Positions 1-10,400 of a DNA stretch of 41,406 nt are shown here, one piece after another. Below the pieces are notes generated by a model that had not been told where the DNA came from, made no database searches, and saw only the letters and a list, made by a program, of their open reading frames with translations. A program made the position numbers and the translations under genes. This DNA is from Udeniomyces pyricola (taxonomy: Eukaryota > Basidiomycota > Tremellomycetes > Cystofilobasidiales > Mrakiaceae). The stretch's first letter is position 1, and every line of letters starts with the position of its first letter. Location of the stretch: NCBI GenBank assembly GCA_039545295.1, contig BCIK01000014.1:1-41406 (forward strand), given 5' to 3'.

Positions 1-90
1 TTCTGTTCTGTTCTGTTCTGTTCTGTTCTGTTCTGTTCTGTTCTGTTCTGTTCTGTTCTGTTCTGTTCTGTTCTGTTCTGTTCTGTTCTG
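1..90. repeat. (TTCTG)n pentanucleotide microsatellite
   Basis: Eighteen perfect tandem copies of TTCTG fill the first 90 bases, followed by a T run and a CT-rich stretch. The array lies just upstream of a probable 3' splice site (AG at 134-135), so it may sit in an intron of the partial membrane-protein gene. It does not resemble a telomere repeat. Because it begins exactly at base 1, the true length is unknown. Confidence 0.97.
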
Positions 91-135
91 GTTTTTTTTT
101 GTGTGTCTCTCGTTTTGCTCCATTCGCGCGGACAG

Positions 136-724
136 ACAACGGCTTCATCGCGCTTGGATGGTTGTCGCGTGACCCTGCCCATTACGCCCGATACTCTCTC
201 CAAGCTTGTGCCGCTATCGGAGGTGTCAACCTCATCGGCTTACTCATCGTGTTCTTTGCTCGAGACCTCGGTAAGTAAAACCCTCCAATTCAAAATGGTA
301 CCCTTTACAGTCTCAGATGGAATTTTTTTTTTTCCTTTGAACACTCGGGCTGAATGCCAAACCTCTTGTGTTTGCCTTTCTCTCTCGCTCTTCACGTCGG
401 ACCATCTCTTCAACCCCCCCCCCCCCTCCCTTGATCCTTATCACAGTTTGGGCCGTGTCCGCTTCGTATCTTCTCGTTGCCCTCCTTCTTAAGCGACCCA
501 AACCGACGACGGTCGTTGGGACCATCATCGTCTTCCTCGTGCTCTACCCGGCGACTTACCTTTTGGCTTTGGCGTTGCACCGCGTCAAGACCCGCGAGGG
601 CCGCATCCAATTGGAACGCGAGGCGAGGGCGGGAGACGTCGAAGGGATCGTCGTCAATCATCACGATCAGGAGGCTCAAAGGGGTCCGCCCGTCGTGGTT
701 GCGGCCGCGCCACCGTCAGAGTGA
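136..724 (+). CDS. 3' part of an unrecognised multi-pass membrane protein (5' end missing)
   Basis: Two exons can be read: about 136-270 and 447-724, joined across an intron at 271-446 (GTAAGT donor, TCACAG acceptor, phase 1). The first exon could begin earlier, since its frame stays open to about 102, but AG at 134-135 looks like an acceptor. The product has two hydrophobic segments around the splice junction (ending LIGLLIVFF, then VSASYLLVALLL), a third near VVGTIIVFLVLYPATYLLAL, then a charged, Ala/Pro-rich cytosolic-looking tail ending at TGA 722-724. This suggests the last membrane spans of a larger protein. I do not recognise the family. The upstream exons are off the window. It converges on SND1. 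Confidence 0.6.
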
Positions 725-1406
725 AGAGTGAGAAACATATCGTTTCGCCTCTTGACCTCTTCCCCCCTTTCTCCCCCCCCCCCCCGCGTTTCTAGGTTGT
801 TCTTCTGTCATGTTTCGGTGATTCGGTTGAAACTTTGTTCGCTGGCCTAAGGGTTCCTTCTTCTCCTTGGTTCTCTGAGTTCCCTGCTCCCTTCTCATTC
901 GACTTTTTTTTGCCACGAATCCTTCTCTCGGAATGACTGGAGGGCCGCGGCCCTCCATTCCCAACCCCCTTTCCCTCTTTTCTCTTGCGCTTCTTCTTCT
1001 TTTTTCTGTTGTGTCTTTTGTTGTTTATTTGGCGTGTTCGGTCCGCTATTCTTTCCTCTCCCTCAAATAACCATATCACATATCTGTTCAAGCCCAGGGA
1101 ACATTGGAAGGCTCGATCGCGAGCTAGTGAGCGGCGAGTCGACGTAGTGTGGGTAGGACCCGAGGTTGACGAACGGGCAGGACCCCATGCGTACTCAATG
1201 AAAAAAAGATGAAAAAGCAAGTTACAATTGCATCTTGGCATTCATATATATGAGGAGAGACTTAATTCGAGGAAGGAAGGAACACAAAACAGGTTTTCCC
1301 GACGGATTTCGTTTGTTGCTTCTGACAGACGGAGGGGGAAAAGGGGGGGGGGGGAGCGAGAAGCGATGGACAAGGGCATGGTAGGTCCCTATTTCTTTTG
1401 TAACGT

Positions 1407-1425
1407 GGGTGGGTGGGTGGGTGGG
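1407..1425 (+). other. Potential G-quadruplex, (GGGT)4GGG
   Basis: Five GGG tracts are separated by single T residues on the + strand. Single-nucleotide loops are the most stable class of intramolecular parallel quadruplex. The site lies about 80 bp beyond the SND1 stop codon, and its G-rich strand is the non-coding strand relative to SND1 transcription. Confidence 0.85.
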
Positions 1426-1441
1426 CACGTATGTTGTATGC

Positions 1442-1469
1442 GGGAAGGGGAGGGGGAGGGGAGGGGGGG
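1442..1469 (+). other. Second G-rich tract with quadruplex potential
   Basis: Runs of G interrupted by single or double A (GGGAAGGGGAGGGGGAGGGG and onward) give at least five G-tracts immediately before the SND1 stop codon at 1493-1495. With the array at 1407 it forms a 60-bp G-rich block in the convergent intergenic region. Confidence 0.75.
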
Positions 1470-1492
1470 TTTGCGTATGCTGGTCGGCCTGT

Positions 1493-4400
1493 CTAGTCCT
1501 CTGAGACGTCGCCGAACTCGAATTGACCGAGACGCTCGCGCTTCGCGAGGTTGGTAGCTAGAGAAGAGAAGAAAGCGAAAAGGCGAGGAGTGAGTAGGAG
1601 AAGCAGAGGAGAAGGGGAGAGAGGGAGGGGGGGATTTAAATCAAAAATCAAGGAGGAGAGAGAAAAAGGATAATTAGTCTTAAGTTCCGCTTTTCCTCGT
1701 GTTTCGGTCAAATCAACACAAATGCAGGGAAAAAGCAGAAGGGGGAGGAAGGGAAAGCAGCAAAGGTATTCGGAAGGAGCTATCGACGCACCAGTCTCGA
1801 GTGCCTTGACGACGTTCTTGTACACACTGAGGTACCTCGCGCTCGAATCGATCGAGGCGAGGCCTTCCCTCAGGAGGTCGGCGTTGATCGAGGCGAGCGG
1901 ATCGCGCGCCGTTTTGGGGTCCTCCGGATCAATCAATCGGAGGTGCAACAGGCCAGGCTCCTTGAAATCGATGTTGGCGCTGTGAGCAGGGAGCAGAGAT
2001 AAGTGAAGCGAAGCAAGGGGGGGGGGGCGATTGTGTGGTCGCACAAAGGGAGAGGGCGGGAGAGGTAAGGTGGAGGGAGGGAGCAGGAGCAAGGTGAGCT
2101 TCAAGTAGGGCTGATGAGGAGATGCGAGGAGGTCCTACTGTGTTTGCAAACAGAGGGACATCAACGAACATAAGCTTTCGGCCCTCGGCGAGGTAGCGGA
2201 ATCGCTCGAGCGATTCTTCGGCGTATTCGCTCCCGGGCTTGACGAGCTTGATGAAACTACAAACAAAGTACACCAAAAAGCACGTGAATCAGCAAAGGGA
2301 AAAGAATGAAAGGATGCACAAGAGCGAGAGGTGGAGGAAGAAAGCTTGACTTACGAAAGGCGAGCCTCTTGAGCTTGCGGAGGAAGCGTCTTGAACTTGG
2401 CCTCAAGAGGTCGTGCCCGTGTGAATGGGATGGTTTCTTCGTTTCCGCTGTTAAAAAAAGCAAGCAAGAACAACGGAAACGCGAGGCAAAAAGTTTTGGA
2501 GTTCAACTTCCGAAGTCATGTTTTATGTGCGCGTGAAAGAAAGGGGGAGGGGGGGGAGGAGAGAAGGGCGGAGGGTTCAATTGACTCACTAATCAATCAA
2601 GACGACTTCGCATTCTTTCTTCATTAACGAAGACCTCTTGACTTTGGCTCGGTACCACCGATCATCCTCTGACCACTGGGCCGAGATGAGATCGCCAGCT
2701 TTGGGCGTCCAACCTGGCTGACCCTTGGCGGCGGTCGTCTTGTGGAAGGTGCTAAAGTCGTTCATGAGCCGTTCGAGGGAGGCCCCGTTGTTGTTGGAGG
2801 CGTTCAGGACTTGGATGAAAAAGGCGAAAGGAGCCGTAGAGCGAACGGCCGAGACGACAATGTCTATCAAAGCCAAAGCAACGGAACAGGACAGAAGGCT
2901 TAGCCATGCGTTCGATTTGATGGATGTACAGGATGGCTCATGATGGACGAACCAGAGTAGTTGGTAGGAAGAGCGACGGGTGGAGCCAACGCAGCAGACG
3001 CCAGCGCAGCCTCCGCCTCAGCAACGGCGGGGTCATAATTCGACCACATCTTGACAAGATAACAACGAGGGTGAAATCAGTCATCAAGTCAAGGCCTGAA
3101 AAGAAAATCCGAAAGCACAATCACTCACTCCTTTTCGGCCCTTCTTGGCATCTTCCTCTGCTGCGAAGAGTGCCTTGGAGAATGACAGAGCCTCGGCCGT
3201 GAAGGCATGGGTAGACGCGAGACCCGCCCGGACCAACTCAACAGCCACGTTTTCGGTTTTGTTGACGTACATCGAGCCGATGAAGCCACCCGTCTTGTCG
3301 ACGCTCTCAAACTCTGAGAGTGGGGCAGGAGGGGGGGAAGGGAGAGGGAGAATGAGAGGAAATGCGCACCATGCAAGAAGCGGCAGGAAAGATAGGAGAG
3401 AAAATCTTAGGATTAAGCATATCTCACGGGCAGGATCGAAAAAAAGACATAAATCTGGGAAGCAGGAAGGACAACCAGGTACGCACCAACTTCGACATCT
3501 CGCTGCATGTAGTTCGAAGCAAACTTGTGAGCCTCGGCACCAAAGGGTTCGGACTTTTCTCCAGGGTTTCGGGCCGTTCGAGGAGCGCCTGCACGATAAA
3601 GCAAGCAACAAGTTAAGTACCCATGACGGAGATGAAAAGTCAATCGATTCGAGATCAGATGGTTCTCGGCGATGAACGTAGTTCCGGGTGAAGATGGCAA
3701 GGCAGCGTTCGCGACTTACGGATACCGGCCAAAACGAGGGTCAGTTTCTTGTCCTCTTTAGGCAAGATGATCTTGAATCTTGAACCGGCGGCGACGTACT
3801 CCACCACAGCGGCTTGTCGGCCAGCTCGCTTGAAGAAAGGTAGGAAAGAATTGGCTTTCTGTCCAGACTGTTGAGGGATAGAGAGGCCAGGAGAAGAATG
3901 AGAAGTCAGGGTGATTAGACAAAGACGAAACAGCAGCCAGCTGAGTTTATGCGAGCAAACATGTGTCCTCGGCGTTTGAACCCTCACCTCGGAAACATCA
4001 ATGACCCGAGGAAGCGACATCTCCTTGGTTGAGTGAATTCCTTTCGCTTCGGTAATAGCGCTGTATTCGACGACGATGGGGGCAAACCGGTCACAATCGA
4101 TCCGTTAGCCTCCTCAAATCAGAAGGAACTGACCAAACATAAAGGTGAGAATTATCCAGCGCTCACGTTTGTTCTGCGATGATCAGAGCGTCCATGTCGG
4201 GCGATCGGTCCTCGTCATCTCGTCGATGTCGCAGAACGGATGCGAATCCCTTCTCGATCAAGACAGCGGCAACGTTGCTGAACGTGGTAGATGAAAGGTC
4301 CACGGTGGATTGAGAAGATTCGTCGGCAGTCAGTCTCGAACTTTATGTATGGGCCCGGCAAGAATGGACTGCCAGGACACAAGACCAACAGCAGAACATG

Positions 4401-6751
4401 GTGTGTGGTACCTACGTGTGAGCGCCACCAAACTTGACTGTACAGCAAGTCTTCTCATCGAATTCGCCCTCCTTTGGCTTGATGTAGTCGACGATCACTT
4501 GAACAGGCTTGCCAATGAGCTTCTTTCGGAGGAACTCCTTAGCCTCGTTCGCCCAGTAGGCCTGCTTGGGATCAGACGGTCTGTCGTTTGACTTCGATCA
4601 GTCCTTGCATGATCGAAGAGGCAAATCGGCATTGTCAGGCTTAGAATGACAGAGAAAGTAGAGGGTGGTCTTACCGAGGACCCCGAACGGAGGAGAGTTG
4701 CAGGCGTCGCTCGGGTCCCTCCGACCCTCGCTCGACAACGCTGATCTGGTCTGAAATGTTACGGGATGAATGTTATTGAGATCAGATGCGATCCGATATT
4801 TTGACGAGGGATTTTCCTTTGCTCCCCCCCCCCCCCCACCTCCTTCTCCAACGCATTTTCTCTGGCCTTCAGGAATGATTGACTAACCAGGGCCCCAAAT
4901 CCTCGTAACGATGGCATCAAAGTTTCGAACGATTTCCTTTTCTGGTACACCCGATCCCGAGGGTTTGCCGTTGACGCCTCCGCCGTTTGATGCGCCCGCA
5001 GCGGGTCCTCCAACGGGGAGGTTCTCCCAAATGGCTAGTCGCTTCTCTTTTGCGCTTTTCTCGGCCGCCCGGAGCTTGTCAAGTCCACCAAATCCACTGA
5101 GCAAACCAGCATGCCAATCAACGACTTTAGCGAGACCGGTTCCGCAGAGGTATTGGGCGATGTCGCCCGCCGGGTGTTGAGCGAGACCGATGAAGATCGA
5201 GGTGCCAGTGGGAGCAGGCGGGGGGAGGATGAAGCCACCTCCTGATGATGATGCGGAAGTCGAGCCGGTAGAAGTGTTGTTGTTGGATTGTTGCAGAGGA
5301 GAAACACCTATGGATGCGGGCGAGGAAAGAAGGATGACTTTGATTTGACGCTGAAGCAGTCGCTGCTCGACAAACGCCTTGGCCTCCTCGGAAAAGTCGT
5401 CACCAGAGTTGGGGTCGTTTGAGTTTGCCACTCGAGGAGCCTTGACACCTGCCAGAGATAGGTTGACGAATTGATGCTTGCTCTCACTCAGGAGTAGTCG
5501 GACTCGAAGCGTCGATCCATCCCTGACGCCTTCGACGATGGCATCGAGAGGCTTGGCCTTATGCTCCTGGAGGAAAGCGTTGGGATCGGCCATGCTGTAG
5601 CTGACAGTCCGTTGGATCTCGTGCGTGCCAGAGAAGATACCGAGGGAAGACTCCTTTGCTTGATCCGAGAGCTGACGAAGATGCTCCTTACGAGCAGTCT
5701 CGGCCGCATCCTCAGAGGGCGAAGAGTCCCGGACCTGGGCCCAACCAGAAGCGACGACAAGACTGGCAATATCTTGAGGTTTGGATGCGCCCTGTTCAAG
5801 ACGTGGCGGACGAAGAGATGATGAGATGTGAAAGATGAGCCCATCGTGCAAGATGAGGATAAGGAGCAGTAGATGAGGAAAGGTTGACAGAGATGGCGAC
5901 AGAGCAGACAACGTACAGGAGGAGAGATGGTAATTTGTACATATTCGCGCGTTATATCCTACCAAACAGACAAAGAAGGAGTCAAGACTTCGTCATCAGG
6001 AGGAACAAAGAAGAAAGAGCAACTCAAAGTGCATCCATGCACGTACGGTCGACCCCCCGGACTCTTGTTTGCTCTTGTCCATCGAATGCAGCACGGTGAA
6101 AGTAATCTCCCTGCCAACAACGAGGGCTCGAAGGAATTCTCGCGAAGGGAAGGAGTGAGTCTCGTCCTCTCGCTGAGAAGAGCCCATCCGAGGAGCGCTG
6201 ATGCCGGCAAGGTGCAAGATACTGCGACATAGACGGTGAGAAGAGACCAAAATGAGCATTCGATCGGAAGATGACCGCTTTGAGCCGGTTGGGAGGGTTC
6301 GAGCTCGTGTGCGACGCTGCGAGCTAGGGAGATCTCAAAATTACTCACCGTTCCTTGGGAACGTTACCCTTAGCTACCGGTAGAGACCGAAGAACACAAG
6401 TATCTCCGGAAAGAACAGCTGATGTCAGAAGGGCAAAAGGGTGTAGATGGTGTCAGACAATCATTTCAGACATTTGACGCGAGATGAGGAAAGTGTACGA
6501 TTAAAGCGAAAGCTTTGCGTACATTTGACGACCTAATACAATCAACGTCGAGTACGCATATATGTGGGTGGGAACAGTAATAAAGGTTAGCTCAACACGA
6601 TATCAGTCGCATTAGCCGAAAGCCAACATGAGCTGGCATGGGTGTTTGGGGAGGGAGGGAAGAAGAGAAGGAGAGTGGGGAGGGCGGAAGCGATTGATGG
6701 CATAGGGGATAGACTAACGCCCTTCTGTTGCGGCTGAGGTGGTTGAGTCAT
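1493..6751 (-). CDS. SND1: Tudor-SN / staphylococcal nuclease domain-containing protein 1
   Basis: Eighteen exons in consistent phase (about 962 aa; animal SND1 is about 910): 6751-about 6719, 6418-6349, 6221-6047, 5958-5917, 5791-4888, 4750-4675, 4580-4416, 4277-4167, 4060-3988, 3867-3720, 3588-3487, 3313-3129, 3049-2953, 2863-2590, 2447-2355, 2256-2170, 1979-1792, 1557-1493. It encodes four staphylococcal-nuclease-like repeats (SN1 from [13 protein letters not shown]2 [21 protein letters not shown]3 [14 protein letters not shown]4 LAGIRAPRTARN). A Tudor domain follows (VVLIDYGNEE, exons 2863-2355), then a split fifth SN repeat ending FEFGDVSED. The family is a scaffold in RNA metabolism: RISC association, edited dsRNA cleavage, spliceosome assembly and stress granules. 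Identity is very strong. The first intron's donor is unclear (see findings), and SN2 carries a Ser/Asn/Gly-rich insert. Confidence 0.95.
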
Positions 6752-6950
6752 GGTGATGATGTTGTGAACGTGGAGAGTGGCAGAGATGTGATGAAAAGGA
6801 CAGGGTCGGTCGATAGAAGGTTGATGTTTGACGGTTTCGTTCAAGATGGCCTTTGTCTTGTGATCTCTTGAGCTTGCCATCTTGCGAGCCCGCGCCCAGC
6901 GCGAGCGCCCAGCTGCAGGAGACTCACAGGCCAGGCCGATCGCGAGGCCA

Positions 6951-6964
6951 GGCGAGGCCTCGCC
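6951..6964. promoter_or_regulatory. Perfect 14-bp GC palindrome
   Basis: GGCGAGGCCTCGCC is its own reverse complement. It lies 200 bp upstream of the SND1 start codon, within a GC-rich block that has several GGCCAGG-type partial copies. A dimeric transcription-factor site is possible, but no factor is identified. Confidence 0.4.
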
Positions 6965-6995
6965 CGGTCATGCTGCACCGCCTTGCTTTAGCTTG

Positions 6996-7019
6996 ATGAT
7001 CGAACAGCATGTCGATCAT
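6996..7019. repeat. Inverted repeat, 8-bp arms with 8-nt loop
   Basis: ATGATCGA and TCGATCAT are exact reverse complements flanking the 8-nt spacer ACAGCATG. The element lies between URB2 and SND1, about 245 bp upstream of SND1. Confidence 0.5.
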
Positions 7020-7153
7020 TGAGCGTAATCCAGCATGATCCAACGTGATTAATATAATACGAAAAAATAGGTCATCAACGACCGCCAGTAAGCACCCTTG
7101 CATCATTCAGATCTTGAGTGGACAGAAGTGGCTTGACAGAGATTGAAGGCAAT

Positions 7154-7167
7154 CCTGATCGATCAGG
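7154..7167. promoter_or_regulatory. Perfect 14-bp palindrome CCTGATCGATCAGG
   Basis: A 14-bp sequence identical to its reverse complement, third in the same 220-bp interval. It shares the GATCGA core with the inverted repeat at 6996-7019, suggesting a recurring site rather than chance. Confidence 0.4.
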
Positions 7168-7410
7168 AACCGGGCCTGCACGCTGCTAGTCTACCGCGCG
7201 CAGCTCGCATGTTGATCTTCTTTCCTTCAGTACGTCTTACGTGTCTTCCTCAAGGAGAAATGAAACCCCATGACTATATCTCGTGAGATGCATATATAAA
7301 TTTCTTTTGGCTTGCATTTGTTTTGTTTGATTCAGGTTCAACATGATGAGCATCTCGCTCCTGATTTGTTTGTTCTTGACAATCCTTCTTTTCCTTCCTA
7401 TCGCCCTTGC

Positions 7411-10400
7411 TCAACCCCTTCCAACGTACTTGCTCTTCTCCCATCCTTCCCAAACCATCTTGAGCACGCCTTTTCCACCCCCATCCAACCCCCCACCGAC
7501 CATGACAGCATCCCTATCTCTCTCCCCAACAATCTCACACAACACGCCCACGCCCGGCTCAAGTTCCCTTCGGACCGAAGGTGGAACGACTGTGTCCAGA
7601 TCCGTGAGCATCCGGACGTACGCCAACAAGAGGTACGGCGCGTGCTTGGCCAAGGGGGTCGCGAGGGACGTCGCACGGCGATGAACCGCCGAGGAGGAAC
7701 TTGGTCCAGAGGAAGGCGGAAGACGAGGGATTGTCTTGGTGTTGAGAGAGGTGAGGAGTCGGGCGTAAGCTCGAGCGGTTTCCTCGGCGTTTTCAAGGTC
7801 GGTCGAGGGAGAAGACGACGGGGATGAAGAGGACAAGGTGGTTGATCGCGAAGGAGAAGAAGATGAAGAAGAGGTAGAGGGCGAGAGGTTAATCCAATCC
7901 GGCATGGAATCCGCCAAAGCCCTCAACTGCTTCCCGCCCAAACTCGGTCGCGGTCTTCTCAGCGCATTCAGGAGCAGGATAAGAAGCGCCGAAAGATGGG
8001 GTAGGAGCGACGAAACGAGGTCTCGTCGATGACGAACGAGAGAGGTCGTAGAAGCAGCAAGGGAGAGGTAGATCTGGGGGTTGGAAGACGACGGCGAGAG
8101 GGAGGAGCCCGAGAGTCGAGGGGATGCGATTCGAGTCAGGATGGAGAAGGCAGTCGTAGCGTCTGAGAGCTGGAGGTATGCCGCCTATGGGTGGTTTCAA
8201 TGACGAGTTATGGAAAGAATAAAAGAAATCTGTCAGCAACAGATCCAGATGCAAGGCCAACACTCTTGCTTCATCCGATTTCTCTTTGTATCTGAACAAA
8301 AAAGGCTGCGCAACGCACTTTATCCGAGCAAATACATTCGACAATGAGAACGACCGTTGAGAGGAGCGTCGCATCCGGTCTCGTGGTAAGAAGGCTCTCG
8401 ACAGAACTGAGGATCTGGCTGACGATCGTTTTGTTGTAGACTGTTCATGGAGAAAGTGGAAGACGACATGGTCAGATGACGTCGATCCGTTCGCGTTTGA
8501 TTGATGAAGGGAAAGCATTGGGCAAGAAAACACAAAAAGCGAGAGTGGTAAAAAAAATACGAACGATCTGAGCCGTCTCGCAGAACGAGGTTCAAAGCTT
8601 GAGCCGAAGCATGCACAATGGATGAAGCGACCGATGTCGAGCCGAGGTTGTCGCTGAGCGAAATGACGAGATTGGTTCGTTCCAACGAAGTCATATCCTT
8701 GGCGAATGCCGCGAGGCAGGGTTGCAAAGGGGCAGTTGAGAGGCCTGTCCGACCCAGATGTATGCCGTACAGGCAGACAATCAATCAGCTTGAGCTCAAA
8801 GTCGGGAAGAAAAAGAAGAGAAAAAAAAAAGAGTGGAGGCGATCATTGTGAAAGAGAGAGGAGGAAACGTTGGGCTGACCTTTGAGCAAAAACTCTCCCG
8901 CCAAAACAAGCCAACTTGCGGTGAACGTGTCAAGGGCATTCGTTCGGCGCACGCTCCCATTTGGATGAGTCACAGTCGACGCCGAGGCATACTCGAGGAC
9001 AGCCGGGACAAAGACGGAGAGTGCCTGAGCGTCAGCCGTCGAATTAGGGGCCGAGGTTTGGAGGGCGGATCGAACAAGAAGAAGAGGGAGATCGGCCGCT
9101 TCTGTGAGGGCTGCGAGTGGTAAGCATCGTATCAAAAAAAATTGAGATTTCGAAGTTAAACGAGCGCTGAATGAGCGGAGCTGAAGAGTCCAGGCTGAAA
9201 CCACTAACCTTGTGGTTGTGCGTGCTGATCCGAAGCGATCCAGCTCGTGAATCTGAGGGTTGTCGTGAGTGCCTTGACGAGATCCGTGTATGAGATCAAG
9301 TCTATGACGTCCTGCGTCGAGGTGGTAGCGCGGGCAACGAGCTGTCGGACACTCGCCTCAACCATATCGTGCAGAGAGCTGACGAGCTCAGCGAGACGAA
9401 GGGATGGAGGTAAGCTGGAATGGGGGAGATAGTACGAGGGAAGGAGAACGACGAGAGCAAGGACATTGTCAAGAAAAGTGAAGCGTAGTCAGGTTGGGTT
9501 GGCTATTGGAAACAGGCAGTTGAATCCTCAACAGGCGCCCAGAAACGAACCTCTTTGCGTCTTTGACTTCGCCAAGAATCGTCTCGATCAACAGTAAACA
9601 GCTTTTGACCGGGAACTCGAGCTCGAACTCCTGATCCTCCTCATCGACGTCCATTCCGTCGCCCGCCAGGGAGGTCGACTCTTTGATGGCCAGCAGCGAA
9701 TCTTCAAACGGACCAATGACATCTTCGTGGAACGCCTTGGACACGACCCGAGCGAGCGCCTCGGGTTGTTGAGTCGCGTTCTTGAGGATGGATCGGTAGG
9801 CGTTGGTGAGAATAGACTCCGTTGCGCGAGCAAGGGCAAGGGAGACAGACGAAGCTGGGTCGAGAGTATCCAGAGGAGATTGCATCATGAGATAGTCGAG
9901 GACGCTTTCGTCAATGATCTGCAAAGAACGACCGTGTCATCGTTAGTTTTTGTCGAAGAGCAGCAATCATCTACGCTACTGTTACGTCAACATTCTGGAA
10001 AGGATTGGGAAGAAGAGAAGAGATGAGGGCTGGACGTACCAAACCACTACTTCCGACCATCTCATTTCCGACACCTTCAACAAATCTCCTGAGCACTGTT
10101 CGGTCCCTTTCCTTTCCAGCTGCTTCCTCCTCTTTGCCCTTGCTGCGGGGGCTCAACTTGATGGCCTTTTCCAGTCGCAGCGCCCGTTTGACGAGTTCGA
10201 CTCGCTGATTGCGCGGAATGTACTCGACAGGTAGGACGAGGAGAAGCTCAAAGGGTCGGATGACGTTGATGCGCTCATCTGGTGAGGTCGGGATGACGGA
10301 CGAGGTAGAGCTGTCTATCGTCGAGATGAGAGCATGCCTAAGGTTAGGGAGCTCATAAAAGGACTGCAAAGAAAGGAGATACGTCGTAAGAGAATGGGTG

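Larger units (their letters stand above)
725..1492. other. Intergenic region between convergent 3' ends
   Basis: No gene is supported here. It contains a C run (about 774-785), T-rich tracts around 1000, a G run at about 1345 and two G-triplet-rich arrays (1407-1425 and 1442-1469). It must hold the 3' UTRs and polyadenylation regions of both flanking genes. No convincing AATAAA-type signal was identified. Confidence 0.7.
6752..7410. other. Intergenic region upstream of SND1 and downstream of URB2
   Basis: No gene is supported. This 659-bp stretch should hold the SND1 promoter and 5' UTR and the URB2 3' UTR. It is notable for a GC-rich block (6885-6970) and three perfect palindromic or inverted elements, listed separately. 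A TATATAAA-like AT-rich patch near 7290-7300 is probably URB2 3' sequence. Confidence 0.6.

Noticed and set aside
1..90. Telomere-like repeat
   Set aside because: TTCTG is not a known fungal telomere unit, and the adjacent sequence is coding. A microsatellite is the simpler reading.
4883..5965. 360-aa minus-strand open frame starting with [11 protein letters not shown]
   Set aside because: Its first 58 residues are intron read-through. The true exon is 5791-4888 of SND1.
7312..7827. 171-aa plus-strand open frame
   Set aside because: Antisense to the last URB2 exon, with Ser/Arg-biased composition and no start context or homology. A shadow frame.
9414..9480. Longer URB2 exon continuing upstream of 9414 (frame FLDNVLALVVLL)
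   Set aside because: The open stretch is the pyrimidine tract of the intron. No usable acceptor lies upstream, whereas CCATTCCAG at 9415 keeps phase with the preceding exon.
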